A DNA stretch of 64,000 bases from Palaemon carinicauda (taxonomy: Eukaryota > Arthropoda > Malacostraca > Decapoda > Palaemonidae): positions 15,912,162 to 15,976,161 of the forward strand of contig NC_090743.1 of assembly GCF_036898095.1 (NCBI RefSeq). The letters are read 5' to 3'. The position numbers were made by a program, and so were the translations under genes. Within the stretch, counting starts at the first letter, position 1. Each line of letters begins with the position of its first letter. Below, in pieces: positions 52,845 to 64,000 of this stretch. A model generated the notes under the pieces. That model was not told the DNA's origin. It saw only the letters and a program-made list of their open reading frames with translations, and did not search any database.

Positions 52845-53850
52845 ATATTGACAATGGATGCAGAGATACCTCAGCTAGACATTGGATTACGTAGAGAATC
52901 GCTAACTCAAATTAGCTGCTAATGGATAAAAAAAAAAATCAAGTGACAATGGATCCTGAGGCAACCTAGCTAAACCAAAAGACGTTGGGGCAATCCAAAG
53001 ATGATACAGTTCGGCTGGTAATGGATCAAGAAGATTAAGTAACAATGGTATCTAATTCAGCTGATAATGGATCAAGACAGTCAAGAGACAATGGATCCAT
53101 ATTTATAGTTGATGGACCTAGAGGCAAACCAGCTAAACCAAAAGACATTGGATCAATCCAAAGATATTCAATTCCCTTCAGCTGATAATGGATCAAGAAG
53201 ATCATGTTTCAATTAAATCAAATTCAGATGATAATGGATCACAAAAAGCCAGTGACAATGGATCCATATTTAAAAATTGTGGATTCGGAGACAACCTGGC
53301 TAAATCAAGAGACACTGATACTCAATCAAGTCTAGATGATAATGGATTGTCATGAACTATATATTGATATCAACGAAGAGCAAGGGAAGATAACCAAAAA
53401 CACTAGGAAATCAGAAGTAAGAAACCTAGGGACAAATAGCCACATTTACTACAATTAATCTCTGAATAATTTAAATGGTTACAGGGAAGTTAGATCCGAA
53501 GATTATAGTGATAGCACAAATTACCCTAGATATAAACAGAATAATAATCAGTAATAATTATACAGTTTCACAGGATCAAAAATATCATGTGACAATGGAA
53601 TCTAATCAGCAGGTAATGGATCAAGAAAAGCAAGTTACAATGGATCCACATTTACAAATGATGGATCCGGAGACAACCTAGCTACATCAAAAGACAATGG
53701 GTCAGATTCGATGATACTGAATCAAGTTCAGCTGATACTGGATCCCGAAGATCAAGGGAAATGAATCCGGGTACAATCCATCTAAATTACGAGATATTGG
53801 ATCCAGATCCAATAACAATGGATTTAGATCAGATGATGGATCTGCACCCT
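52845..53850. repeat. Diverged GGATC-rich tandem repeat region
   Basis: The core GATAATGGATCAAGAAGATCAAG and relatives (GTGACAATGGATCC; CCTAGCTAAACCAAAAGACATTGGATCAATCC) recur throughout, with ATGGATC occurring well over ten times. At least two longer blocks of about 200-250 bp (about 52945-53150 and 53090-53340) repeat the same order of cores, and a third relative is at about 53570-53850. Short frames read as DNGS- or MDQE-type repeats but stop often. It is either an old minisatellite or a decayed low-complexity gene. Confidence 0.7.
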
Positions 53851-54759
53851 GAGAAAAGATCCTTCATTGACGAAGGGATATAAACTCTACCATTGTACAT
53901 ACATGCAGACATATACGGAGCAAACTTTGGGTAATCAACTTTAAGAATATTCCAAGTATGATAGTTATTAGTTAAAAGAAATTGGATCCTCCCCATCTAG
54001 ATATTTTAAAGCATTCTTTAATTGCATTCACATAATCTAAAGTGTGATTTTTTTTTTTATTCAAAATCTATTTTTGGGAAACATGTCCTGTCTGTTTCTT
54101 CTTCAATTGGACAAAAATGTATACCAAGATAGTCTTTCCTGTGGTAATTTATTCTTAGAGTAATATTTTTTAGTCTAGTCTCCAGCATTATATGCCCATC
54201 TTGGATTATCGGACAAGAACTATTAAGGTCGATTGAATTTCTTATCCTTGATTTCTATAAAAAAATTCAAAAACGCTGAATTAAATCTTTCATAATTATG
54301 ATTATACTTTGCATTTAGATATTACAAGACTATACCATCCACCGCGTAGTACTAGGTATGCAGTTTATTTTAACACCATTGCATTTTCTTACATAAGGCT
54401 CATTACTACACAGTATTCGAGAAGTTTCATTTCTAGTGACCAAACTGTGAAATGGCCATCCCAATCAGTTAGTTGAATTGGTGGAACTTTCGAAGTTCAA
54501 TTTGGTGGAACTTTTTTGTCGAGGAGGTTGATGTCAGTCTTTTTTTTTCCATAGTTTATCTGTTAATAAACGATTTAACAATTTTGTTCACCTAAATATA
54601 CTTGAATCTTTTTTGTTTTTTCCTTAAATATTTTACTTTTTAATCCCCCATTTCGTTCCTTTGCTGGATTACTCCTCCTGTCAGGGTCCCAAGGATTGTA
54701 ACAGTTTGTTTTCCAACAAGGGTTTCAGATTGCTAAGTATTAATAGTAATATTAATACT

Positions 54760-54760
<1 letters not shown>

Positions 54761-54798
<38 letters not shown>

Positions 54799-54816
54799 AA
54801 TAATAATAATAATAAG
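54761..54816 (+). repeat. (AAC)n/(AAT)n microsatellite
   Basis: AAC triplets passing into AAT triplets. Confidence 0.95.
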
Positions 54817-55673
54817 TTTGAATTTCGCAAATTCAGGAGGACGTTCCCAAAATGTGCAAAATCTAAACTACTGTATATAAAATTTTACAATGAAAGGATT
54901 TATACACGAAATATCAATAACAATAACAATAATATAGTACAAGGAAACATAAAATCTATAAATGTATACACAAATGCTACGAATTCAATAGTATTTGCTT
55001 ATAGTGAGTACATACATACAGTACTGTACATATGATATGGAAAGCTATAGTGATTCTCATCGCCTATAGAAGTTACTAACGGGTGCCAGTTTTATCAAAA
55101 TGAACTAATAATTTAGCGAATGAATAAATAGATGTATAAACAAGGAAATAAATAAATAAATATAAAAATAATCACATATAGTCTTCCATTATCCTAACAA
55201 TACATCTTTCAAACCGACCTAGACGACGTTCTTCGTTCGCACACATTTTGCATTTGGAAAATAGAGCGAATTCTAAACTGAAATAATCGACGTCATTTTG
55301 ATATCGTTCCAGCTTTTTTTTTTTAAAGAGAAACTTATGGAACATTATGATTTCAGAAAAACTACAGTAATGCAAATAGATAAGAAACACCATAGCATTA
55401 ATATAAAATATAAAACCATATTTGTTATGGGTCCAATTAGAAAAAAAAAGCTACTGCATTTCATACGACTGGAGAACTGGTATGATTGTAAAAAAAAAAA
55501 AATGTGCAAATGTTAATCTATATACTGTATGTATATATAACAACAAAAAATGCATCCGTGTCTAGTCCACTGCAAGACAAAAACCTCAGATATGTCCTTA
55601 GTCATGAATATATATCACTAACACACGTGATTTCAATCAATGTAAATATCAACCACAATGGCATTTAATAACG

Positions 55674-55929
55674 AATTCTATCTTGGGAATATACATCCAC
55701 TGGAATTCATTTATGATAATAGCTTCTGGCTGGGCAGAGATTCGAACCTCTGCTTTCTTAGCCAAAACCATGCCTGCGAGGACGCTACCAACTGAGCTCT
55801 CTTGATAGCTCAGTTGGTGAGTCCTCCCAGACATAATTTCGGCTGGATAGGCAGGGGTTCGAATCTCTGCCCAGCCAGAAGCTATTAACATAAATGAATT
55901 CCAGAGGATATATATTCCCAAGATAGAAT
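55674..55929. mobile_element. Head-to-head dimer of a tRNA-derived SINE-like unit
   Basis: Two copies of one unit (about 125 bp) face each other around 55803. Each copy, read outward from the centre, has TAGCTCAGTTGGT (RNA polymerase III A-box-like, tRNA D-arm wording) and GGTTCGAATCTC (B-box, tRNA T-arm). CTGCCCAGCCAGAAGCTATT follows, then AAATGAATTCCAG and TATTCCCAAGATAGAAT at the outer ends. The arms are nearly identical apart from the anticodon-side region. It is not a functional tRNA gene: the spacing and the variable part do not make a clean cloverleaf. A hairpin-type MITE that captured a tRNA-like unit is an alternative. Confidence 0.8.
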
Positions 55930-55945
55930 GAATATATGACTCATT

Positions 55946-56062
<117 letters not shown>

Positions 56063-56302
56063 TTTGTGTGTGGGTATGGTTATGGGGGTTTTAACTGATT
56101 AGTGTGCCATAATACGTAAGTGTCTACTTATGTAAGAAATTTACCTGAATAACCAGCGCCAAAATAGTTCAAAATATCACTAGACGTTTTAATGTGATTA
56201 TATAAAAGGTGATTGTAAACCACGTTTATTTAATAATTAGAAAGTAAACAGGTAAACAGGAAAAGACAAAAGAAAAAAAATAATTACGAAAAACAATCAT
56301 TC

Positions 56303-56304
<2 letters not shown>

Positions 56305-56368
<64 letters not shown>

Positions 56369-57330
56369 ACTAGCTAAGCTACAACCCTAGTTGGAAAAGC
56401 AGGATGATATAAGCCCAAGGGCTCCAAAAGGGTAAAATAGCCCAGTGAGGAAATGAAATAAGGAAATAAATAAACTATATGAAAAGTAATAAACAATTAA
56501 AATATTCTAAGAACAATAACAACATTAAAACATATCCTTAATATATAAACTTTAAAAAAAATATTTATGTCAGCCTGTTCGACATAGAAACATTTGCTGC
56601 AAGTTTGAACTTTTGAAGTTCTACAGACTCAACTACCCGATTAGGAAGATCATTCCACAACTTGGTTATAGCTGGAATAAAACTTTTAAAATATTGTGTA
56701 GTATTGAGCCTCATAATGGAGAAGGCCTGGCTATTAGAATTAACTGCCTGCCTAGTATTACGAACAGGATTATACTGTCCGAGAAAATCTGCATGTAAAT
56801 GATGATCAGAATTATGAAAAATCTTATGCAACACGCACAACGAACTAATTGAATGACAGTGCCAGAGATTGATATCCAGATCAGGAATAAGAAATTTAAT
56901 AGACCATAGGTTCCTGTCCAATAAATTAAGATGAGAATCAGCAGCTGAAGACCAGGCAGGAGGACAATACTCGAAACAAGGTTGAATGAAAGAATTAAAA
57001 CATTTCTTCAGAATAGATTAATCACCAAAAATCTTCCAAGACTTTGTCAATAAGTCAATTTTTTGTGAAATTGAAAAAGACACAGACCTAATATGTTTCT
57101 CGAGAGTAAATTTGTTGTCAAGAATCACACCTAAAATTTCAAAAGAGTCATACAAAGTTAAAGAAACATTATCAATACTGAGACCCGGATGTTGAGGAGC
57201 AACTGTCCTCGACCTACTAACAGCCATACTTGGAGTTTTATTACGATTCAACTTCATGGCCCGTAATTTGTACCATGCACTAATTTTAGCTAGATCTCTA
57301 TTATTATTATTATTATTATCATTATTATTA

Positions 57331-57370
<40 letters not shown>

Positions 57371-58346
57371 CATTATTATTATTATTATTAACTGCTAAGC
57401 TACAACCCTAGTTGGAAAAGCAGAACGCTATAAGCCCAGGGGCTCCAACAGGGAAAACAGCTCAGTGAGGAAAGGAGACAAGGAAAAATTAAATATTTTA
57501 GAATAACATTAAAATAAATATCTCCTATATAAACTATAAAAACTTCAACAAAACAATCGGGAGAGAAATTAGATAGAACAGTGTACCCGAGTGCACCCTC
57601 AAGCAAGAGAACTCTAACCCAAGATAGTGGATGACCATGGTACAGAGATTATGGCACTATCCAAGAACAGAGAACAATGGTTTGATTTTGGAGTGTCCCT
57701 CTCCTAGAAGAGCTGCTTACCATAGCTAAAGAGTATCTTCTACCCTTACCAAGAGGAAAGTAGCCACTGAACAACTACAGTGCAGAAGTTAACCCCTTAC
57801 TGAAGAAGAATTGTTTGGTCTCTGTGTTGTCAGGTGTATGGGGACAGAGGAGAATCTGTAAAAAAAATATGCCAGACTACTCGGTGTATGTGTAGGCAAA
57901 GGGAAAGTGAACCGTAACCAGAGAGAAGGATCCAAGGTAGTGCTGTCTGGCCAATCAAAGGACCCCATAACTCTCTAGCGGTAGTATCTCAACGGGTGGC
58001 TGGTGCTCTATTAAGGGATTCAGCAACCCAAGATCTATATTCAGGAGATGGAATTGAAGCAAAAAGTGTAACATCGTCTATATTTCCAATGAGCTTGTTT
58101 ACTAGGCCAAACCACGTGTCATGTGTACATAGTATGGAAAGTAATGGGCCAAGAGCACAGCCCCGTGGAACACCAGATATCACATTACTATACTCACTAT
58201 GGTGCCCATCAACAACAACTCTTTGCAATTTATTACTTAGAAATTCAATAATAATCCTAAGAAAAGACCCACCCACTCCCAACTGTTTAAGTTTGAAAAC
58301 ACGGGCCTCATGATTAACACGGTGAAAAGCAGCATTGAAATTTATC
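56305..58346 (-). mobile_element. 5'-truncated N1 copy split by a nested N1 derivative
   Basis: 56310-57303 runs from the (ATT)n tail through the 3' UTR to the C-terminal third of the ORF (WNDLPNRVVESVELQKFK at about 56580). The sequence resumes at 58006-58346 (RVVVDGHHSEY at about 58210; the catalytic box altered to IDDVTLF). Joining the two parts restores N1 order, with CTCTATTA duplicated at the break. Confidence 0.9.
57304..58005 (-). mobile_element. Non-autonomous, internally deleted N1 derivative (about 702 bp), nested
   Basis: On the minus strand, the 5' region of N1 (57560-58005) is joined to the N1 3' UTR (57390-57545) and a (TAA)n tail (about 57304-57388), with no coding sequence between. 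It is flanked by the 8-bp duplication CTCTATTA (57296-57303 and 58006-58013), so it jumped as a unit, presumably using RT supplied by full-length N1. Confidence 0.92.
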
Positions 58347-58502
58347 ACATATGTCTATTAAGCCGTCTTATATCTTATCTAACAAAAATCTCTGTTATCA
58401 CAAAATATATTTAATGAGCGTCTTTTATAACATATAGCACTTGATGGTTGATGTTGGCCAAAATGGTAGTTTGTTTCAGACGAAAAGCGATGAGAATTTA
58501 AT

Positions 58503-58503
<1 letters not shown>

Positions 58504-58546
<43 letters not shown>

Positions 58547-58547
58547 C

Positions 58548-58581
<34 letters not shown>
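58504..58581 (+). repeat. (TAA)n microsatellite
   Basis: About 26 triplets with one interruption. The sequence to its left is not N1, so it is not obviously an element tail. Confidence 0.95.
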
Positions 58582-58583
<2 letters not shown>

Positions 58584-59299
58584 CACTAAGAAGATGAAGG
58601 CAACCAGATTAGATTATGAAACTTATCCACAAGTAAATGTTCTGGCGTTGGTTCAGGTCTTAATCCTTGCCAAGTAAAAGAGAAAAAAAAAATATGGAAA
58701 AAAGGTTACCTTTTCATTATGACACGTCGAGTAACGGGACCAAAAATACCTCGGGTAACTTTATCGCCATCATCCAGTTGTCATGGACATTAGTTTTGAA
58801 ATAGGCCGGCGCCAGATAATATTAGCTTTATATTGAGGGTTCCAACATGTAGTGATGCTCATGGTGTGGGTTCGACTGGTTGGTATTGACTCCATTACAA
58901 ATCAATGACCATCATTTACCTAAAGTAAATATACTTTTACATCTGTAAATACACTCACACCTATAACCATATTACTCTAATACACATACAAACCCATAAA
59001 ATGTATTTATGAAAGACAATTGACTGTTAACATATTGATAAAGACATCTTTTGACAAGACCTACAAACAGGTGGGCCTTAAATTCCTTTGCAAAATATCT
59101 AAATAGAGAATAATGTTATGAAAAAAGTTGTAAGTTAAGAAGAGTCACAGGGAGAAACTCGAGCGAAGGTCCCACCGAAATAAAAAAACCGCCAAAATTC
59201 TTTCTTGCTAATCCAAGAAGAGTCAAATGGAATCTAGGTCGAGAACGTGAGTCGTGTGTTACGGAGTTACACTCAAGTATTTCCAGAGTAGGAAAACTT

Positions 59300-59300
<1 letters not shown>
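58582..59300. other. AT-rich sequence, nothing recognised
   Basis: No gene, RNA or repeat that I can support. Confidence 0.35.
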
Positions 59301-59304
<4 letters not shown>

Positions 59305-59385
<81 letters not shown>

Positions 59386-59387
59386 CT

Positions 59388-59455
<68 letters not shown>

Positions 59456-59483
59456 GCACACACACACAAATATATATGAATAC

Positions 59484-59552
<69 letters not shown>
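59305..59552 (+). repeat. Compound (AT)n microsatellite
   Basis: Three long AT tracts (59305-59376, 59390-59452, 59494-59551) separated by GTGTGTG, CACACACA and CATA units. Long open frames here (poly Tyr-Ile) are artefacts of the dinucleotide. Confidence 0.97.
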
Positions 59553-59555
<3 letters not shown>

Positions 59556-59935
59556 GACTCGAGCATGTTAGAATAACTAGCATTCCACGATAAGGAAAAA
59601 ATCTATCATAAGAAATTGCAGTAAAAATTAGAAATAGTAAAATGGGATAAGGGAATACATGTTTCTCTCTCTCTTTTTTTTTTTTTTTAAGAAAATGCCG
59701 AAATGATTTAACAAATGAAAAGCCATCAAGGACATTTCGTGTTAGAATGAATGTTTGGGGAAAGAAGGCAAAAAGGGAGACATGGAAAGTAAATGTCGGA
59801 AAACTAGGCATAAATAGTAATTGATGTATTGGGACATATGGGGAAACCAGGAACTAGTTCACCATAGAAAAACTAAAGTTAGAGACCGACCTCTACATGA
59901 TGGACAAGAATCAACAATACACGATGCGATATTTG

Positions 59936-59936
<1 letters not shown>

Positions 59937-59991
<55 letters not shown>

Positions 59992-60051
59992 GTTTGTTTT
60001 GCTCTATTCTGAAAGGCGGTATGACTTGCTCCTTAATTACGTAACGCTTAC

Positions 60052-60121
<70 letters not shown>

Positions 60122-60195
60122 GAGCGCCAGTGATTTTTTCCGTCAAATTGCAAACTCAAATCAACATAAAGCGACCTTTCTCATACTTACTTATT

Positions 60196-60277
<82 letters not shown>
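59937..60277 (+). repeat. (GA)n, (CT)n and (CT)n microsatellite cluster
   Basis: GA tract 59937-59989, CT tract 60056-60119, CT tract 60199-60276. The GA and first CT tracts can pair with each other across a 66-bp spacer. Confidence 0.95.
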
Positions 60278-60279
<2 letters not shown>

Positions 60280-60565
60280 TAGAGCCCAGTATTACCTAAT
60301 TTTCTACCTCCTACTTAATACCCGTCTCCTTTTCTCTCACTCTTTCTAATCATGTTACATTTCTTGACATGCTCATGGAGAGCTTTGCGCAGCTACAAAC
60401 GAGAGCATTCTCCGCATAGTTGCGCGTTCTTCAAATAACCTTAGAGTGAAATGGAAAAATAGCTCGAATTCTTCCGGATAATTTCCTAAGAGAGTCGTGA
60501 TTTTTTGAGCTGAGCCGTGAAGATCTGCCGCGAGAGGGGTCGGAAGTCATTTGGCAAATTTGCGG

Positions 60566-60567
<2 letters not shown>

Positions 60568-60605
<38 letters not shown>
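60568..60605 (+). repeat. Poly(A) tract
   Basis: A run of about 38 A. The preceding 60360-60567 is less AT-rich and could be a retroposed body; its source is not recognised. Confidence 0.8.
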
Positions 60606-60612
<7 letters not shown>

Positions 60613-60836
60613 TCAGAAAATTTGAATATATATAAATTTATACATTTTTATTTTTATTTTTTTAAAATCTGATATATGGTTATAATGTCGTTTTATGGAA
60701 TACTTGAATATATAATTTCTTAATTTTGGTTCTTATGTTCTCTGTTTGATATGTGATTACTCTATTTATAGGTTATCTCAGATGATATTATTAAGGGAAG
60801 TAGTTTATTTACCTAGAATTTGGATGTTACTTTAAT

Positions 60837-60840
<4 letters not shown>

Positions 60841-60896
<56 letters not shown>
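60841..60896 (+). repeat. (CT)n microsatellite
   Basis: About 28 CT units. Confidence 0.97.
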
Positions 60897-60897
<1 letters not shown>

Positions 60898-61283
60898 AAT
60901 GCATTTCCCCTTTATCTTCATGACAAAAACTCCTAAACGCGTAAAAGTTTAATTTGTTTATATTTCTCTCTTCATTGCAACTGACCATCAATGTCTGTTT
61001 ACTCACTACGTAACTGCGCCCCCCCCCCCGGTAACACCTGTAACGTGCAAAAGTTAACAATCCAAATAATACAAATAAAAAAATACGAGAGGAAATCCCC
61101 TTTGCCATTTAGCGTTCCTTTCAAAGGGTCGAACTGTCAACATCATTTAATGATCACGCCCTGTGACAAACATAGGCCTTCCAGCATGCACTCGTTTCTC
61201 ACCCCCCACCCCCTTTGCTCTACTCACCTTTGTTGAACAACATATGTTGAAGACCACTAGCTGTTTCGCAGGGTTATCAAAGA

Positions 61284-61408
<125 letters not shown>

Positions 61409-62132
61409 TCATAATTCCATAACAAAATGAAGAAAAGGTAGGAAAACGTTAAGCTATGGATAACAGCATCAACCTTTAATAGGGTCAACGAGCTCAAATG
61501 ATTTCTATTAAGAGCGCCTACGTGCTTATACCGGTTTCTTTTAATATGGTCAAAGTGCCTAAATCATTTAGCAGGAATTGCGATATTTACGACCATTGCT
61601 AGTTACTGCCGGAGATCAACATCAGTATCAACATTACATTTTTCAAACACGTCTTGGAGATCTATTACACGCATATCGCCTCTTTTTAAAGTATGTATCA
61701 GGTGTCGTTATTGTTATGCACATTGTCATTTTTTGACAGGCATGCGATTTTACAATGTGTGTTGTTAGCGAAAATGACTTGAACCCGGATGGCTATTATT
61801 TTTAACGGGAAATGAATCATTTCCACTGAAAATGAGCCACGACACGATTCAGGAGACATTTTCCATTTAATGGCCTCTAATTTCATTGTTGATTAAAGCT
61901 TATGTTTATTTCTAGTGCTTTAATTAATCTATTTATACAGAGGGGCTAATACACAATTTTCTCTGAAATGCTCGTTAATATGTTTACCCTGACAGAACAA
62001 ATGACCTTTGGTTACACAGCCAATTCCATCCAGGTTTTTTTCTTTCTCTGCCCCCTCTCTCTTTTGCATACTTGTTGCTGTGCCTTTAGCCTCATACTTT
62101 TACATGTATGCAATTACGCATAACATCACATG

Positions 62133-62134
<2 letters not shown>

Positions 62135-62176
<42 letters not shown>

Positions 62177-62259
62177 TTTATTTGTATGTATAGAAACACG
62201 CACAGCACATACAAACTTTCACAGACACACAAACACACACAAATATATATATATATATA

Positions 62260-62317
<58 letters not shown>

Positions 62318-62318
62318 C
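62135..62318 (+). repeat. (CT)n and (AT)n/(TG)n microsatellites
   Basis: CT tract 62135-62173 and alternating AT and TG tracts 62242-62318. Confidence 0.95.
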
Positions 62319-62329
62319 ATCTTTTCCCC

Positions 62330-63765
62330 TTTTGCTGGCACCCGACCTTTTCCTTTAGCCCTCTTTGGTAAAAGTTTCCAATTATAAATCACAAGTTCTC
62401 GGGTGGATTTCCCACTCCATTAAAATATCAGCAACCGTTTGAACATCCCTTCGCATTCTTTTAGGACAGCCGTTCGAAGGTTATTCGATTTTTCCATAGT
62501 AAATTAAAAGGACGATAAAATGTACGAGATAATTTGAAAATCAAAATGAAATGCATAGAGATATAATGGATTCAATATAGAGTGAAGCAAAGCTATAGTT
62601 GAGATGAAAATGAAAGTTTAGATGAAAATCATGAGCTGCGTTCGACTATCAAAGTATGTCGATAAAAATCATGATTTGTGTTCGACTAACAGTGAGTCGA
62701 CGAGCTAAAGGAAAGATTTGAACCACAAGATGGTCAGGAGCTTTCGTGTTTTCACGTATTAAAAATACAGCGAATTGACCTTCAGTTTGTATAACGTTAA
62801 TTCATTAACATAAACAGCTTGTTACCGGAAACATTTTTATGCAAGTGTGACATCTAAAAAACAGCCCATATGGTTGGATACATGTACGGACGTTGGAACA
62901 TATCTAACTATATCGACTGAGTATTTCTGCCTGCAAAGTTTTCCGTGGAATTAAAGTTGAATTCAAGTTGTAGATAGCTTATTAACGCTGCTTAGTATAG
63001 CATAAGTATTGTGTTCTTCGATGGAAACATGAACCATGCAAAAGTTTTAATTATCTGAGCATTGCCTAAGGGATGTTCTTTTTATTATTATTAACAGATG
63101 AGATCTGACGTATATTAGAAAATATATCGTTTATAGATCTTAATTTTGTTTTACGCCAACGATATCTGATATGACTTCTTTGTGTTTATGATCATACATT
63201 TCTGAAAGAAAAAAGTGAAATGGCTTTAAAATGTTATCTATTGACCTCTGAATGAAATTTCCAAAATTACTTAATTTCGAAATTCACTTGTAACTAGGAA
63301 ATCTTACCTTTAAGACATAACAAATATTTTAATTGGCTCTAAAAACAACGAGGTTTATTTGATTAATTGTATTTACCTATGAGCAGTTTTTCCTAACTCT
63401 TATTTTTCTAAACCTTAATTTCTTAAATCTTTATCATACAAATTCTCCATCTACCGTAAATATAACGGATATTTATACATATGTACTTGAAGAGTTGTCT
63501 CTATATGAATTGCCAATACCTGTTCATTTTCGCAGTTTTTTTAGCAAATTGCCAAAGACTCATTTCAAACTTTCACCCATTTCTTTTTCTTTTGTCGAAA
63601 TCACTAATCATCTCTCTCTGGGCGTGCTTGTTAGTACGTCTGTGCCGGCTCCCATCTTCATCACTGGAAGTTTACCCCAATAGCTGTCCCATTTCGCCGT
63701 TTGTTTGCGTTTGGCAAAAGACTCGCAACTCATTCCAAACTTTCCGACGTTTGAAAGGGTTTTGT
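62330..63765. other. AT-rich intergenic or intronic sequence
   Basis: No supportable gene. Open frames at 63481-63855 are short, lack family motifs and end in an (AGA)n-encoded Arg run. Confidence 0.35.
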
Positions 63766-63766
63766 T

Positions 63767-63768
<2 letters not shown>

Positions 63769-63797
<29 letters not shown>

Positions 63798-63828
63798 AAG
63801 AAGAAGAAGAAGAAGAAGAAGAAGAAGA
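63769..63828 (+). repeat. (AGA)n microsatellite
   Basis: About 20 perfect AGA triplets. Confidence 0.97.
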
Positions 63829-64000
63829 CATCTCGTCAGCATTAAAGACAGCTAGAGGAGGGGTAGGAGCAGTAGTCACAGATCTCATTAGAGGGATTAA
63901 AGCCTTGGGACGGCCCACCTAACATCTACTCGACTTCGAATACGCGAGCACATTTCCTTTTAGGGAGGCATAGCCAGTGAGGGGAGTCTCAGTATTTATT

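Noticed and set aside
54661..55035. 124-codon frame with poly-Asn
   Set aside because: The Asn run is the (AAC)n/(AAT)n microsatellite; flanks show no coding character.
55720..55870. Two functional tRNA genes
   Set aside because: A- and B-box wording is present, but no consistent cloverleaf with acceptor stem, and the two sit as mirror images with shared non-tRNA ends; a SINE-like dimer fits better.
59254..59811. Long open frames of Tyr/Ile repeats over (AT)n
   Set aside because: They arise from the dinucleotide repeat in several frames and both strands; no start context or domain.
63481..63855. 124-codon plus-strand frame ending in poly-Arg
   Set aside because: The Arg run is the (AGA)n microsatellite; the rest has no recognised domain.

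Overview
The window looks like repeat-rich nuclear DNA of a decapod crustacean. The pointers are abundant (CT)n/(GA)n, (AT)n and (ATT)n microsatellites, a TTAGG tract, many arthropod-type non-LTR retrotransposons and several DIRS-type tyrosine-recombinase (YR) retroelements. Nothing bacterial or viral is evident. A caridean or penaeid host is plausible, but the species cannot be fixed from this sequence. Host coding content is minimal: one terminal exon of a BRCT-domain protein (633-762) and a possible non-coding first exon with a splice donor at about 51661.

Positions 1-41769 are dominated by DIRS-like elements, all with coding sense on the minus strand. I distinguish seven: a right terminal repeat only (G, 1-149); two very decayed copies (E, about 1185-3574; D, about 3575-7848); a decayed fragment (F, about 12030-13650); a better copy (C, about 13660-18357 plus 24875-26080); and two structurally complete but mutated elements, A (27532-35440) and B (35441-41769), that abut with no base between them. 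A and B show the full DIRS layout: inverted terminal repeats, an internal complementary region that joins the complements of both outer ends, a basic low-complexity gag, RT-RNase H and YR.

Two non-LTR families invade this pile-up. N1 (full copy 8158-12028, minus strand) encodes one 982-residue endonuclease-RT with a degenerate 2A-like motif after a hydrophobic leader. Truncated or internally deleted N1 copies lie at 27076-27275, 45487-45826, 46870-48172, 48539-48755, 56305-58346 and, nested inside the last, 57304-58005. N2 (18358-24862) is an I-group-like element with an RRM/zinc-knuckle ORF1 and an EN-RT-RNase H ORF2. It is inserted in the gag of DIRS-C and flanked by a 12-bp target-site duplication.

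From 41770 to 64000 the sequence is AT-rich. It contains a decayed Tigger/pogo-type DNA transposon (42057-43800), a fold-back element (44609-44790), remnants of two other non-LTR RTs (46683-46835, 49580-50640), a diverged GGATC-rich tandem repeat (52845-53850), a head-to-head dimer of a tRNA-derived SINE-like unit (55674-55929) and many long microsatellites. I see no intact host gene, rRNA, CRISPR array or bacterial-type operon. The strongest candidates for something under-described are the precise A/B fusion with its internal circle-junction records, the degenerate 2A in N1, the inverted SINE-like dimer and the GGATC-rich repeat.
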